Assembly (NCBI RefSeq): GCF_014237875.1
Contig: NZ_JACJVJ010000001.1
Coordinates: 856,501-920,500, forward strand
Source of the DNA: Parasphingopyxis marina
GTDB lineage: Bacteria > Pseudomonadota > Alphaproteobacteria > Sphingomonadales > Sphingomonadaceae
Length of the DNA: 64,000 bases
Reading direction: 5' to 3'
The notes beneath the pieces were generated by a model. The model searched no databases. It was not told the origin of the DNA and was given only the letters and a program-made list of their open reading frames with translations. The translations under genes and the position numbers were made by a program. Below are positions 40,611 through 49,495 of this stretch, one piece after another; the first letter of the stretch is position 1, and the number at the start of each line of letters is the position of its first letter.

Positions 40611-41435
40611 TCAGTTCTGCGCCTGATTCTGCGCCTGAGTCACCCGAACGTCGACCGTCAGCGTCTCTTCGCCGCCGCCAAGCCGCTGGCCGGCAACAGG
40701 CGCGGCTTCGAGATAGTCCAGGCCGCACGCGACCCGGATATAGGCGTCATCCGGGCTGATCCCGTTGGCCGGATCGAAACCGGTCCAGCCGATCGCCGGT
40801 AAATGGGCTTCGGCCCAGGCGTGGCTTGCTTCCTGGATATGCGCGCCGTCGCGGCGATAGAGATGGCCCGAGATATAGCGCGCCGGAATGCCCATCGATC
40901 GCGCGGCGGCACAGAAGATATGGGCGTGATCCTGGCAGACGCCCGTGTTGCTGGCAAAGGCGGTCGCGGCATTGCGCTCGACCGCGTCCAATGTCGGCAC
41001 GTAGCGGATCTCGTTCAATATGCGCGACATCAGCAGGTGCATCCGGCTCAGCGGATCCTTTTCCGAGTTAGCGATGTCCGCGGCGAAGGCGCGGATCGCA
41101 TCGTCGGCGGCGCTCAGATTCGTCTCTCGCAGGAACACCTCGACCGGCAAGGGTTCCGGCGCATCCTCGACAAGGCCCGAACGGTCGTCGGTCAACACTT
41201 CACCCGATACCTTGAGCGCGATCCGGTCTATCGGCCCGGTGATATAGAGCATCGTAATTTCGTTACCATAGCCGTCCCGGCTGGGCCTGAGCCGGGCATC
41301 GCAATCGACGTCGATATGCCAGTCGATAACATGCTGGGCGGCGAAATTGACCGGGGTCATCCTTAGCAGCTGCACGAGCCGGCGCTGCGGCTGCGTGAAC
41401 GCGTAATCGGTGCTGTACTCTACATGGAGGCGCAT
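40611..41435 (-). CDS. transglutaminase-like cysteine protease-fold protein
   Basis: 274 residues: N-terminal beta domain (MRLHVEYSTDYAFTQPQRRL), then the catalytic core with Cys in TGVCQDHAHIF, His in SHAWAEAHL and Asp in FDPANG. The triad is complete. Bacterial transglutaminase-like proteins may form or break amide bonds. In Anbu operons it accompanies ATP-grasp and alpha-E proteins, suggesting synthesis or removal of a peptide-like modification. Starts one base from the alpha-E stop. Confidence 0.93.
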   Translation of the reverse strand: MRLHVEYSTDYAFTQPQRRLVQLLRMTPVNFAAQHVIDWHIDVDCDARLRPSRDGYGNEITMLYITGPIDRIALKVSGEVLTDDRSGLVEDAPEPLPVEVFLRETNLSAADDAIRAFAADIANSEKDPLSRMHLLMSRILNEIRYVPTLDAVERNAATAFASNTGVCQDHAHIFCAAARSMGIPARYISGHLYRRDGAHIQEASHAWAEAHLPAIGWTGFDPANGISPDDAYIRVACGLDYLEAAPVAGQRLGGGEETLTVDVRVTQAQNQAQN

Positions 41436-42371
41436 CTAATCGAACCGGAACTGTCGGGTGATGGCTTGGCTTAGAAGCCGGTTCTCTTTGATAAAGGCCT
41501 GAAGATATTCGTGCAATCCGCCCGCCATGATTTCGCGGATGCGGGTCTTGCGCATCCGTTGCTGCAACAGCCGCGCCATCCGATCTGCCTCGCCCTGAAA
41601 CCCCGTGGCTTTGCCGAGCGCATCAAGTATGCCGACAAGCTCGTCCGCGGTGGCCGCCAGCGAACGCGGCAGCTCGCGGCGCAGGACGAGCATTTCGACG
41701 ACGCGGCTCGGCGAGAGCCCGTCGCGATAGAGCCAGCGAAAGGCGGTATTGGCGGACGCCGTCTGGAGGATCGTGCTCCATTGATCGCGGTCGATCAGCC
41801 CGCCGACCTCTTCGCCCTCGGGCAGGATCAAATGATATTTGACGTCGATCAGGCGCGCCATGTTGTCGGCGCGTTCGATACAGGCGCCCAAACGCAGGAA
41901 GAATTGGCTTTCCTGGCGCAGCATCCGGTGGATCGCGCCTTCGAAACCGCGGGTTTCGGCTTTCAGGGCCTCGATCAGGTTGATCGTCGCCTGAGTGCCG
42001 CCGACGGCGCTCCGGTCCCGAAGGCCGAGCCATGCGCGGTTGATGCTTTCCCAGCCTTCGCGGGTGAGCGCGGTGCGCACGGCGCGGGAATTCATTCGCG
42101 CACTGTACAGGCAATTGCGGACCGAATTGGAATTGTTTTCGGCCAGCATCATGAAGTTGGCGACATTGGTCGGATTTACGGTTTCGCCGGTCGCCGCATA
42201 ATCATCGGCGGAGGAAGCGACGGCGAGCGCGCTTTCCCAGGCGCCTTCGCCGGCCGGCCGCGCGGAAAGCGAATCCAGCCGGACCGTGGCTTCGACGAGC
42301 CGGGCGGTAAATTCGGCGCGCTCCACATAGCGGCCGATCCAGTAGAGATAGGAGGCGGTCCGGGCGAGCAT
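41436..42371 (-). CDS. alpha-E domain protein
   Basis: 311 residues, almost wholly helical. Diagnostic opening MLARTASYLYWIGRYVERAEFTARL and repeated helices such as FFLRLGACIERADNMARLIDVKYH. The alpha-E family has unknown biochemistry but is consistently encoded between a circularly permuted ATP-grasp and a transglutaminase gene, as here. Overlaps the ATP-grasp stop at a shared base. Confidence 0.93.
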   Translation of the reverse strand: MLARTASYLYWIGRYVERAEFTARLVEATVRLDSLSARPAGEGAWESALAVASSADDYAATGETVNPTNVANFMMLAENNSNSVRNCLYSARMNSRAVRTALTREGWESINRAWLGLRDRSAVGGTQATINLIEALKAETRGFEGAIHRMLRQESQFFLRLGACIERADNMARLIDVKYHLILPEGEEVGGLIDRDQWSTILQTASANTAFRWLYRDGLSPSRVVEMLVLRRELPRSLAATADELVGILDALGKATGFQGEADRMARLLQQRMRKTRIREIMAGGLHEYLQAFIKENRLLSQAITRQFRFD

Positions 42372-43825
42372 CAGGCTTTGGCCTCGGGCTGCTCGTTATC
42401 GGGGCGCAGGACGAAACTGTCCTTGGTACCGCCGCCCTGGCTCGAATTGACGACCAGCGATCCTTCCCGAAGCGCGACGCGGGTGAGGCCGCCCGGGACG
42501 GTATGGACCCCGTTGGTGCCGCTCAGGACGAACGGCCTGAAATCGACATGGCGGCCCTTGATGCCCTTGCCGGCGAGCGTCGGAACCGTCGAAAGGGCGA
42601 GCGTCGGCTGGGCGATGTAGCCGTGCGGATTGGCTTTTAACGCGGCGCGGAATTCCGCGATCTCTTCCTCGGTCGAGGTCGGGCCGACTAGCATGCCGTA
42701 CCCGCCCGAACCGTCGACCTTCTTGACGACAAGCTCGGCGAGATGCTCGAGCGTGTATTTAAGGGCGTCGGGTTCGCGGCAGCGCCATGTTTCGACATTG
42801 GGCAGCTTGGCCTCGGCGCCCGTATAATATTTCACGATCTCCGGCATGTAGGAGTAGATCGCCTTGTCGTCGGCTATGCCGCCGCCCGGCGCGTTGATCA
42901 GCGTTACATTGCCGGCGAAATAGGCCGCGATCAGACCCGGTACGCCGAGCATCGAATCGGGGCGAAAGACGAGCGGATCGAGGAAATCGTCGTCGATCCG
43001 CCGATAGATAACATCGACGCGCTTGCGCCCCTCGATCGTTCGCATCCAGACGATATCGTCGTCGACGATCAGGTCCGCCGCTTCTACGAGCTCGATACCG
43101 ACATTGTCGGCAAGGAAGCTGTGTTCGTAAAAGGCGCTGTTGAAATGACCGGGCGTGAGCAGCACGCAACACGGATTATTCGAGGCGCTGTCCGGGGCGA
43201 CCGATTGCATCATTTCCCGCAGGGCGTCGGTATAGCTGTCGACCGGCTCGACTTCGAATATCTCGAACAGTTCGGGGCATAGCCGCAGCATCGCCTCGCG
43301 ATTTTCCAGCATGTAGGAAACGCCGGACGGCGTGCGGGCATTGTCCTCGAGCACCAGGAACTCGTCGGCACTCGTGCGAACCATGTCGATGCCGCAGATA
43401 TGCGCATACAGGCCGTGCGGCGGCCGATGGCCGTTGACGAGCGGCGTGAAACCCGGATTGCCGAGCACGAGATCGGATGGAACGATGCCGTCCTTGAGGA
43501 TCTTCCGCGCCCCATACACATCTTCGAGGAAGAGGTTCAGTGCGGTTACGCGTTGCTCCAGTCCTTCGGAGAGCGACTGCCATTCTTCATGGGTAAAGAC
43601 GCGGGGAATGATGTCGAACGGTATGATCCGCTCGGCTTCTTCATCTTCGCCATAAACGTTGAAGGTGATGCCGAGCTGGCGAAAGGCCGCCTCGGCCTGG
43701 GCCTGGCGGCGGCGCAGTTCGGGTTTGGATGTTTCCTTGATCCAGCGCGCGAGGGACTCGAAACCGGGCCGCGGCCGGCGTCCCCGGCTATATCCCCAAA
43801 TCTCGTCAAAATATTTTTGCGCCAT
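42371..43825 (-). CDS. circularly permuted ATP-grasp (type 2) protein
   Basis: 484 residues (DUF404/DUF407): FDIIPRVFTHEEW, VLEDNARTPSGVSYMLENRE, VLLTPGHFN, and the C-terminal VVKKVDGSGGYGMLVGP. Permuted ATP-grasps probably ligate amino acids or amines to carboxylates, feeding the alpha-E/transglutaminase/Anbu set. First gene of the operon. ATG at 43825 fits the family start (MAQKYFDEIWGY). No Shine-Dalgarno is seen; the bases preceding it form the TGCA-rich motif at 43825..43844. Confidence 0.92.
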   Translation of the reverse strand: MAQKYFDEIWGYSRGRRPRPGFESLARWIKETSKPELRRRQAQAEAAFRQLGITFNVYGEDEEAERIIPFDIIPRVFTHEEWQSLSEGLEQRVTALNLFLEDVYGARKILKDGIVPSDLVLGNPGFTPLVNGHRPPHGLYAHICGIDMVRTSADEFLVLEDNARTPSGVSYMLENREAMLRLCPELFEIFEVEPVDSYTDALREMMQSVAPDSASNNPCCVLLTPGHFNSAFYEHSFLADNVGIELVEAADLIVDDDIVWMRTIEGRKRVDVIYRRIDDDFLDPLVFRPDSMLGVPGLIAAYFAGNVTLINAPGGGIADDKAIYSYMPEIVKYYTGAEAKLPNVETWRCREPDALKYTLEHLAELVVKKVDGSGGYGMLVGPTSTEEEIAEFRAALKANPHGYIAQPTLALSTVPTLAGKGIKGRHVDFRPFVLSGTNGVHTVPGGLTRVALREGSLVVNSSQGGGTKDSFVLRPDNEQPEAKA

Positions 43826-43844
43826 TGTGCACTGCAATAATGCA
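43825..43844. promoter_or_regulatory. TTGTGCACTGCA motif at the start of the Anbu operon
   Basis: TTGTGCACTGCAATAATGCA overlaps the first base of the ATP-grasp start codon. Related elements are TTGTGCACCGCAA at 40551 (upstream of anbu), TTGTGCAGTGCAGCA at 22165 and TTGTGCAGTGC at 22296. The TGCA-N-TGCA dyad suggests a dimeric regulator; identity unknown. Confidence 0.4.
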
Positions 43845-43999
43845 CGAGCACCGGACTTTGTTCAATCTCTTTAACAAGCTGTCTAAAAGCACCGGCTTAT
43901 CCCGGCCATCCCCGGCTTTGCGGCCGCGCTGAATAGGCAAGGCGAGAGGCGGGGCTAAGCGGTCCCATGGCGCTCCTGCCGACGCTGATCGGACACCGG

Positions 44000-44029
44000 A
44001 AAAGGGCCACAGCATTTCTGCTGCGGCCC
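44000..44029 (-). terminator. intrinsic terminator of ctrA
   Basis: GGGCC/GGCCC and CAGCA/TGCTG pair with one A-C mismatch around a four-base loop. On the minus strand UUUU follows. It lies 44 bp beyond the ctrA stop. Confidence 0.65.
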
Positions 44030-44072
44030 TGCCCCTGTTCGGATATGGAAGCGGTGTCCGGGCTGGCCGCCG

Positions 44073-44774
44073 CTAGGCGACTTGCGCCTGTTCTTCCTCG
44101 TCCGGATCGCGCAGCACATAGCCGCGGCCCCAGACCGTTTCGATGTAATTCTCTCCGCCCGAGGCAAGGCTCAGCTTCTTACGGAGCTTGCAGATGAAGA
44201 CGTCGATGATCTTGAGTTCGGGTTCGTCCATGCCGCCATAAAGGTGGTTGAGGAACATTTCCTTGGTCAGCGTCGTGCCCTTGCGCAGCGAAAGCAGCTC
44301 GAGCATCGCATATTCCTTGCCCGTCAGATGGACGCGGTTGCTGTCGACTTCGACGGTCTTGGCATCGAGATTGACGGCGAGCTTGCCGGTTTTGATGACC
44401 GACTGCGAATGGCCCTTGGAGCGGCGCACAACGGCATGAATGCGGGCGACCAGCTCTTCGCGGTGGAAAGGTTTGGTAACATAATCGTCGGCGCCGAAGC
44501 CGAAGCTGCGAACCTTGGAATCCATCTCGGCAATGCCCGAAAGGATGAGAACCGGCGTCTGGACCTTCGAGAGACGGAGCTTCTTGAGCACGTCATAGCC
44601 GTGCATGTCCGGCAGGTTCAGGTCGAGCAATATGATATCGTAATCATAGAGCTTGCCCAGATCGAGGCCTTCCTCGCCCAGATCCGTCGTATAGACGTTG
44701 AACCCCTCGGTCGTCAGCATCATCTCGATGCTCTTGGCCGTGGTCGGCTCGTCTTCGATCAGCAACACTCGCAT
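44073..44774 (-). CDS. ctrA: cell cycle response regulator CtrA
   Basis: 233-residue OmpR-type response regulator. Receiver: [20 protein letters not shown] with Asp 51 (ILLDLNLPD) as phospho-acceptor, and [21 protein letters not shown]-binding winged helix: [49 protein letters not shown]. CtrA controls cell division, motility and other genes in alphaproteobacteria and binds TTAA-N7-TTAA. One exact box sits upstream (44868..44883), indicating autoregulation. Start at [10 protein letters not shown]. The C-terminal tail (EEEQAQVA) lacks the AA degradation signal of Caulobacter CtrA. Confidence 0.97.
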   Translation of the reverse strand: MRVLLIEDEPTTAKSIEMMLTTEGFNVYTTDLGEEGLDLGKLYDYDIILLDLNLPDMHGYDVLKKLRLSKVQTPVLILSGIAEMDSKVRSFGFGADDYVTKPFHREELVARIHAVVRRSKGHSQSVIKTGKLAVNLDAKTVEVDSNRVHLTGKEYAMLELLSLRKGTTLTKEMFLNHLYGGMDEPELKIIDVFICKLRKKLSLASGGENYIETVWGRGYVLRDPDEEEQAQVA

Positions 44775-44867
44775 CAGGTCTACCCCTTGCTGTGGGCACC
44801 GATAGGGAAAGCAATCCCGTTCGGCTCGGTGCAATTCATTAACCATCGAAGGTATGAACGCAAAAGG

Positions 44868-44883
44868 TTAAAGGCCAGTTAAC
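44868..44883. promoter_or_regulatory. CtrA box TTAA-N7-TTAAC upstream of ctrA
   Basis: TTAA (44868-44871), seven bases AGGCCAG, TTAAC (44879-44883): exact consensus. A half-site TTAACCAT lies at 44839-44846. Both are in the ctrA promoter region. Confidence 0.8.
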
Positions 44884-44954
44884 TCCACGAGTCGCAAAGC
44901 TGTGACATTTGGGACTCACTAATATTTCAGCGAAAATGCCACGGAGCGACGGCG

Positions 44955-45851
44955 CTAGCCGGTCAGCCGTTGGGCCAGAAACGCGACCAGCGCCTCCACC
45001 CTGGCGGGGCGGTGACGGCCCGGCGGGGTGAGAATATGGATACCGCCATTGTCGTCCGACCATTCGGGCAGGATCGAAACCAAAGTGCCGTTGCGCAGAT
45101 CCTCGTCGACGATGAAGTCGGGCAATCGCGCAATGCCCAGCCCGGCGCGCAGCGAGGGCAGCATTGCATCGCCGCTATTTCCCGATAGCGGCCCGTTTAC
45201 TTCCACCGACACTTCGTCGCCGGCGATACTCTGGAAATGCCATAGCCGGGGGTTGGGGAGGTTGGTGTAGCTCAAACAGTCGTGTTGCGAGAGCTCGCTG
45301 GGATGGCCGGGCGTGCCCCGGCGCTCAAGATAGGAAGGGGCGACGACGATCCAGCCGGTAACGTCGCCGAGCCGCCGGGCGCGCAAGGAGCTGTCGGGCA
45401 GGGTGGCAATCCTGATCGCGAGATCGAAGCCGCGCTCTATTATGTCCACGCGTTCGTCGCTGAGATCGAGGTCGATGCGGATTTCGGGATATTCGATCAG
45501 GAATTCGGCCAGCAGAGGCGCGACGTGTAGCGCGCCATAGGACATCGGCGCTGCCATGCGGATCGTGCCGCGCGGCTTTTCGGAATCCTCCCGCGCCGCA
45601 TCCTCCAGCCCTGCGCCGAGATCGAGCAGCTGCTGCGCCCGTCCCATCAGTATTCGCCCGCTTTCGGTCAGCGACAGGCTGCGCGACGTCCGGTGCAGAA
45701 GGTTGACTCCCTGCGCGCGTTCCAGCCGGGAAACGGCCTTGGATACGGTCGCCTTGGACATGCCGAGTTCCTCGGCCGTTGCCGTAAACGAGCGCAATTC
45801 CGCAACTTTCGCGAAGATCGCCCAGGCTTCGAGATCGGGTAATTGCGACAT
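44955..45851 (-). CDS. LysR-family transcriptional regulator of the pirin/wrbA unit
   Basis: 298 residues: helix-turn-helix AIFAKVAELRSFTATAEELGMSKATVSKAVSRLE, and a CrgA-like effector domain (GTIRMAAPMSYGALHVAPLL, RRGTPGHPSELSQHDCLSY). LysR genes divergent from pirin and quinone-reductase genes often respond to quinones or electrophiles; that is family context, not shown here. A perfect TTTGGAAA-N7-TTTCCAAA repeat begins two bases upstream of its ATG. Confidence 0.93.
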   Translation of the reverse strand: MSQLPDLEAWAIFAKVAELRSFTATAEELGMSKATVSKAVSRLERAQGVNLLHRTSRSLSLTESGRILMGRAQQLLDLGAGLEDAAREDSEKPRGTIRMAAPMSYGALHVAPLLAEFLIEYPEIRIDLDLSDERVDIIERGFDLAIRIATLPDSSLRARRLGDVTGWIVVAPSYLERRGTPGHPSELSQHDCLSYTNLPNPRLWHFQSIAGDEVSVEVNGPLSGNSGDAMLPSLRAGLGIARLPDFIVDEDLRNGTLVSILPEWSDDNGGIHILTPPGRHRPARVEALVAFLAQRLTG

Positions 45852-45852
45852 A

Positions 45853-45875
45853 TTTGGAAACGATCATTTTCCAAA
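45853..45875. promoter_or_regulatory. perfect inverted repeat TTTGGAAA-N7-TTTCCAAA, LysR operator
   Basis: Located immediately upstream of the LysR start and about 80 bp upstream of the pirin start. It is an ideal site for autorepression and for control of the divergent pirin gene. Confidence 0.7.
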
Positions 45876-45952
45876 GTTTCTATTTATGAACTCTGACGGC
45901 GCACTATCTGGTTGTCAACGGAACTTCCGCCAACCTTATCGGGAGACAGAGA

Positions 45953-46648
45953 ATGATCGAGAAACGACCCTTTTATCAGATCGGCCATGCCCATCACGGC
46001 TGGCTGGATGCGCACCATCACTTTTCGTTCGGCAACTATTACGATCCCGAGCGCATGGGCTGGGGCCCGATCCGGGTGTGGAACGACGACAGTATCGAGG
46101 CAGGTGCCGGTTTTCCGCCGCACCCGCATCGCGACATGGAGATCATCACTTATGTTCGCACCGGCGCGATCACTCATGAAGATTCCATGGGCAATCGCGG
46201 CCGCACCGAGGCGGGCGACGTCCAGGTGATGAGCGCGGGCTCCGGCGTCCGGCACAGCGAATATAATCTCGAGGACGAGACGACGACGCTGTTCCAGATC
46301 TGGATCGAGACCGCCAAACCCGGGGCCGAGCCGCGCTGGGGCGCGAAACCCTTTCCCAAGGGCGATCGCTCGGGACGGTTCGTGACATTGGCAAGCGGCT
46401 TTGCCGATGACGATGCGCTCGAAATCCTCACTCCGGCGCGCGTCATGGGCGCGACGCTGAAAGCGGGTGAGGCGATCGACTATGCTGTGGCCGGGGGAAA
46501 TCACGCCTATCTGGTGCCGGCCACCGGCAAGATCATCGCCAACGATGTCGAGATCGATGCGCGTGACGGCGCTGCGATTTCCGGCGGCACGAGCCTGCAT
46601 CTGGAGGCGCTCGAGGACAGCGAACTCGTTCTCGTCGACGCCGCCTGA
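45953..46648 (+). CDS. pirin family protein (quercetinase-like)
   Basis: 231 residues of bicupin fold. Metal ligands H57, H59, H101 and E103 (FPPHPHRDMEI and GSGVRHSEYN) match pirin. N-terminal DAHHHFSFGNYYDP is also typical. Bacterial pirins such as YhhW oxidise quercetin-like flavonols or act in redox control. Divergent from its LysR regulator and upstream of wrbA; a GGGAGACAGAGA site precedes the ATG. Confidence 0.93.
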   Translation: MIEKRPFYQIGHAHHGWLDAHHHFSFGNYYDPERMGWGPIRVWNDDSIEAGAGFPPHPHRDMEIITYVRTGAITHEDSMGNRGRTEAGDVQVMSAGSGVRHSEYNLEDETTTLFQIWIETAKPGAEPRWGAKPFPKGDRSGRFVTLASGFADDDALEILTPARVMGATLKAGEAIDYAVAGGNHAYLVPATGKIIANDVEIDARDGAAISGGTSLHLEALEDSELVLVDAA

Positions 46649-46653
46649 CCCCT

Positions 46654-46685
46654 CCGCCGTCCCGGCCCCCCGGCCGGGGCGGCGG
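46654..46685 (+). terminator. strong GC hairpin between pirin and wrbA genes
   Basis: A 14-bp stem (one G-U pair) with a CCCC loop is followed by TTCCTTT. The T-tract is imperfect, so it may only partly separate wrbA from the pirin transcript. Confidence 0.5.
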
Positions 46686-46741
46686 TTCCTTTCACTGCTC
46701 TCACCACCGACAACGCAACACCGACATGACAGGAGATTTCC

Positions 46742-47341
46742 ATGACCAAGATCCTCGTTCTCTACTATTCGAGCTACGGCCATATCGAAGCGATGGCAGA
46801 GGCCGTTGCTGAAGGCGCGCGCGAAGCCGGCGCGGAAGTCGATATCAAGCGCGTCCCCGAAACCGTCCCCGAAGAGACGGCGCGCGCAAACGGCTTCAAG
46901 CTGGATCAGGACGCGCCGGTTGCCGAAATCGGCGATCTTGCCAATTATGACGGCATTGCCATCGGTGCAGGCACGCGCTTCGGCCGCGTCTCATCGCAAA
47001 TGGCGAGTTTTCTCGATCAGGGCGGCGGGCTGTGGTTCACCAATGCGCTGGTCGGCAAGGTCGGCGGCGCATTTACGGCCACCGCCAGCCAGCATGGCGG
47101 GCAGGAAACCACGCTCTTTTCGCTGATTACCAACATGCTGCATTTCGGGATGACCATTGTCGGCCTCGATTACGGCTTTGGCGATCAGAACGGCGTCGAC
47201 GAGGTCAAGGGCGGATCGCCCTATGGCGCGACAACCATCGCCAACAATGACGGCAGCCGCATGCCCAGCGAGACCGAACTCGCCGGCGCCCGCTATCAGG
47301 GCCGCCGGATCGCCGAAACGGCCGCAAAGCTCACGGCCTGA
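46742..47341 (+). CDS. wrbA: NAD(P)H:quinone oxidoreductase type IV
   Basis: 199-residue flavodoxin-like FMN protein: [26 protein letters not shown], the WrbA-specific [43 protein letters not shown], and [23 protein letters not shown]. It reduces quinones by two electrons, avoiding semiquinones. Ribosome site AGGAGA. Together with the LysR and pirin genes it forms a probable quinone-response unit. Confidence 0.95.
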   Translation: MTKILVLYYSSYGHIEAMAEAVAEGAREAGAEVDIKRVPETVPEETARANGFKLDQDAPVAEIGDLANYDGIAIGAGTRFGRVSSQMASFLDQGGGLWFTNALVGKVGGAFTATASQHGGQETTLFSLITNMLHFGMTIVGLDYGFGDQNGVDEVKGGSPYGATTIANNDGSRMPSETELAGARYQGRRIAETAAKLTA

Positions 47342-47356
47342 TGCCGTATTGGGCCG

Positions 47357-48724
47357 CTATTGCTCCGTGATGGCTTCGAGCGCTTCGAAGCAGCGCGGAT
47401 CGATGGCGGCCCCGACTTCTTCCTTGATTATCGTCAGCGCCTTTTCGCGCGGCATCGCCCCACGATAGGGGCGGTCTGCCACCAGCGCGTCGTAGAAATC
47501 GCACACCGAGATGATCCGCGTGTCCATGCTGATCGTCACCGCGTCGAGGCCCAGCGGATAGCCTGTCCCGTCGAGCCTTTCGTGATGGGCGCCCGCGATC
47601 GCAGCCATATCCTCGAAGATCGAAATCCGGCCGAGAATCTCCGTAGTGTGCCGGGCATGATCTCGCATGATCGCCCATTCCTCCTCGTCCAGCTTTCCGG
47701 GCTTGTCGAGGATGAGGTTGGAAACGCCCAGCTTGCCGATATCGTGCAGGATGGCGGCGCGGCGTAGGGTGCGAGAGCGGTCGTCGGCATAGCCGAGATG
47801 CGCACAGATGCCGTCGACATAGTCGCCGACGCGGTTGCTATGACCGCTCGTATAGGGGCTCTTCGCGTCGATGACCTGGCCGAAGGCGCTCGCGATATCG
47901 TCGAGATAGTCTTCATCGACGAGGGTCACCTGCTGCGCGGGTTCGAGCGCGAAAATCTGCTGCTCGATGTCCGGCGCGGCGAGATCGGTCCAGAAATCGT
48001 CCTTTCCGGCGATCGCCAGGAAGGCCGTGCACAATTCGGGATCGAACCAGCTGCCCGTCCGCGCCTTCACCTCGTCGCAGGCGGCTTCGCGGCCATTGGC
48101 CTTCCAGAATATATCGACGATCTGCGCAAGCAGCGCGACCCGGGAAAAGAGCGGAATCGCATCGCCAGCGACGCCGTTCGGCTTGCCCGATCCATCCCAA
48201 TGTTCGTCGAGACCGGCGATGCCGTCGGCGACATTGTCCGAAAAACGCAGCTGCCGTGCAATGTCCGCACCGCGCATGCAGCGGGTCTCGACCAGCGAGC
48301 GGGCGATTTCGGGGCCGTTCTTGAGGATATTGGCGATCGCACCGACCCTGCGGGTGAAGGGGGCATCGGTGCCGGTGCGCGTGAAGACGAATTTCAGCAC
48401 ATTGCCGAGATTGCCGTCGACGAATTTGTAATCATGCTTGAAGCGGTGATCGTCGGCCAGATAGAGTTCGCAGATCCGGGCTGCGTTGCTGCTGCAGCCG
48501 AGATCCTTCATCAGCAGCGTATAATAGAGCTCCCAAAGGTCGTTTTCGGGAAGGCCGAGGGCCTGGCCGATTCGGGTGCCGATCCAGCAGCTGCGCACGC
48601 AATGCCCCTCGGGCTGCCCTTCGGTCAGATCGAGCGCATAGCTGAACGCGCTCAGAATCTCGGCGAGGGAAACCAGCCGCTCGGAATCCTGCGGGAACGC
48701 GTCGGAGAATCTGCCGTGCAGCAT
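47357..48724 (-). CDS. HD-GYP domain protein with an N-terminal HD-like half
   Basis: 455 residues. The C-terminal HD-GYP domain has TSGHSNRVGDYVDGI, HDIGKLGVSNLILDKPG and HHERLDGTGYPLGLD. This is the full signature of cyclic di-GMP phosphodiesterases, with GTGYP for GYP. The N-terminal half resembles a second, degenerate HD-GYP unit (CVRSCWIGTRIGQALGL, LDEHWDGSGKPNG). No signal peptide or receiver domain, so it is cytoplasmic. The start at 48724 is fixed by GGAGGTGG; the open frame continues far upstream only as a shadow. Confidence 0.9.
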   Translation of the reverse strand: MLHGRFSDAFPQDSERLVSLAEILSAFSYALDLTEGQPEGHCVRSCWIGTRIGQALGLPENDLWELYYTLLMKDLGCSSNAARICELYLADDHRFKHDYKFVDGNLGNVLKFVFTRTGTDAPFTRRVGAIANILKNGPEIARSLVETRCMRGADIARQLRFSDNVADGIAGLDEHWDGSGKPNGVAGDAIPLFSRVALLAQIVDIFWKANGREAACDEVKARTGSWFDPELCTAFLAIAGKDDFWTDLAAPDIEQQIFALEPAQQVTLVDEDYLDDIASAFGQVIDAKSPYTSGHSNRVGDYVDGICAHLGYADDRSRTLRRAAILHDIGKLGVSNLILDKPGKLDEEEWAIMRDHARHTTEILGRISIFEDMAAIAGAHHERLDGTGYPLGLDAVTISMDTRIISVCDFYDALVADRPYRGAMPREKALTIIKEEVGAAIDPRCFEALEAITEQ

Positions 48725-48835
48725 GTTGCCACCTCCAGATGCCCGGCCTAGCCGCGATGTCGTTAGGGAATTGTTACCAATTGGGCGAAGCCTCTCGGCT
48801 ATGCAGGGCCCGGTCGTCTCCGCTAAGCCGCCGCC

Positions 48836-49495
48836 ATGCTGATCGACACCATCCTTTTTATCGACGGCGAGGCGATCGTCATCGACAAGCCCGCCGGTCT
48901 GCCCGTTACCCGGCCCAAGCGTGGCGGCGAGTGCGTCGAGGCGCGGCTGCGCGAGCTTAAGCAGGGCTTTGCGCGGTCCCCGATGATCGTCCACCGGCTG
49001 GATCAGGATACGAGCGGGTGCCTGTTGCTGGCGCGCAATCCGAAGGCGCTGAAGCGGTTCAATGCAACCTTCGCCGAAGGCGGCGCGCGCAAGACCTATT
49101 GGGCGGTTGTCGATGGTGTGCCGGCGGCAGAAGAGGGCATGATCGACCTGCCGCTTGCCAAGCGCTCGACGCGGGAGCGCGGCTGGTGGATGGAAGGCGA
49201 TCCGAAAGGCAAATCCGCGCGCACGGCTTGGCGGGTGCTCGCCCGGAAAGAGGGATCCGCATTGATCGAGTTCAACCCGGAAACCGGGCGTACCCACCAA
49301 TTGCGCGTCCATGCACGGGAAGGCCTCGGCATGCCCATCATGGGCGATCCGGTATATGGAACGGCTGACGGGCCGATGCTGCTCCATGCCCGCGCGCTCG
49401 TGGTGCCACGCCCCGGCAAACGGCCGGTTGAAGCCAGCGCACCCTTGCCCGGACGCTTCGGATCATGGGATCTTGCCGACGATGCCGCGTCCTGA
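48836..49495 (+). CDS. RluA-family RNA pseudouridine synthase
   Basis: 219 residues, catalytic domain only, without the S4 domain of larger RluA-type enzymes. Catalytic Asp in HRLDQDTSGCLLLA; also AIVIDKPAGLPVT and NPETGRTHQLRVHA, and GDPVYG. It isomerises uridine in rRNA or tRNA; the exact target is unknown. Its end overlaps the arfB start by 14 bp. Confidence 0.93.
   Translation: MLIDTILFIDGEAIVIDKPAGLPVTRPKRGGECVEARLRELKQGFARSPMIVHRLDQDTSGCLLLARNPKALKRFNATFAEGGARKTYWAVVDGVPAAEEGMIDLPLAKRSTRERGWWMEGDPKGKSARTAWRVLARKEGSALIEFNPETGRTHQLRVHAREGLGMPIMGDPVYGTADGPMLLHARALVVPRPGKRPVEASAPLPGRFGSWDLADDAAS

Noticed and set aside
47357-49387. 676-residue version of the HD-GYP frame
   Set aside because: The extra 221 residues lie antisense to the pseudouridine synthase gene; GGAGGTGG fixes the start at 48724.
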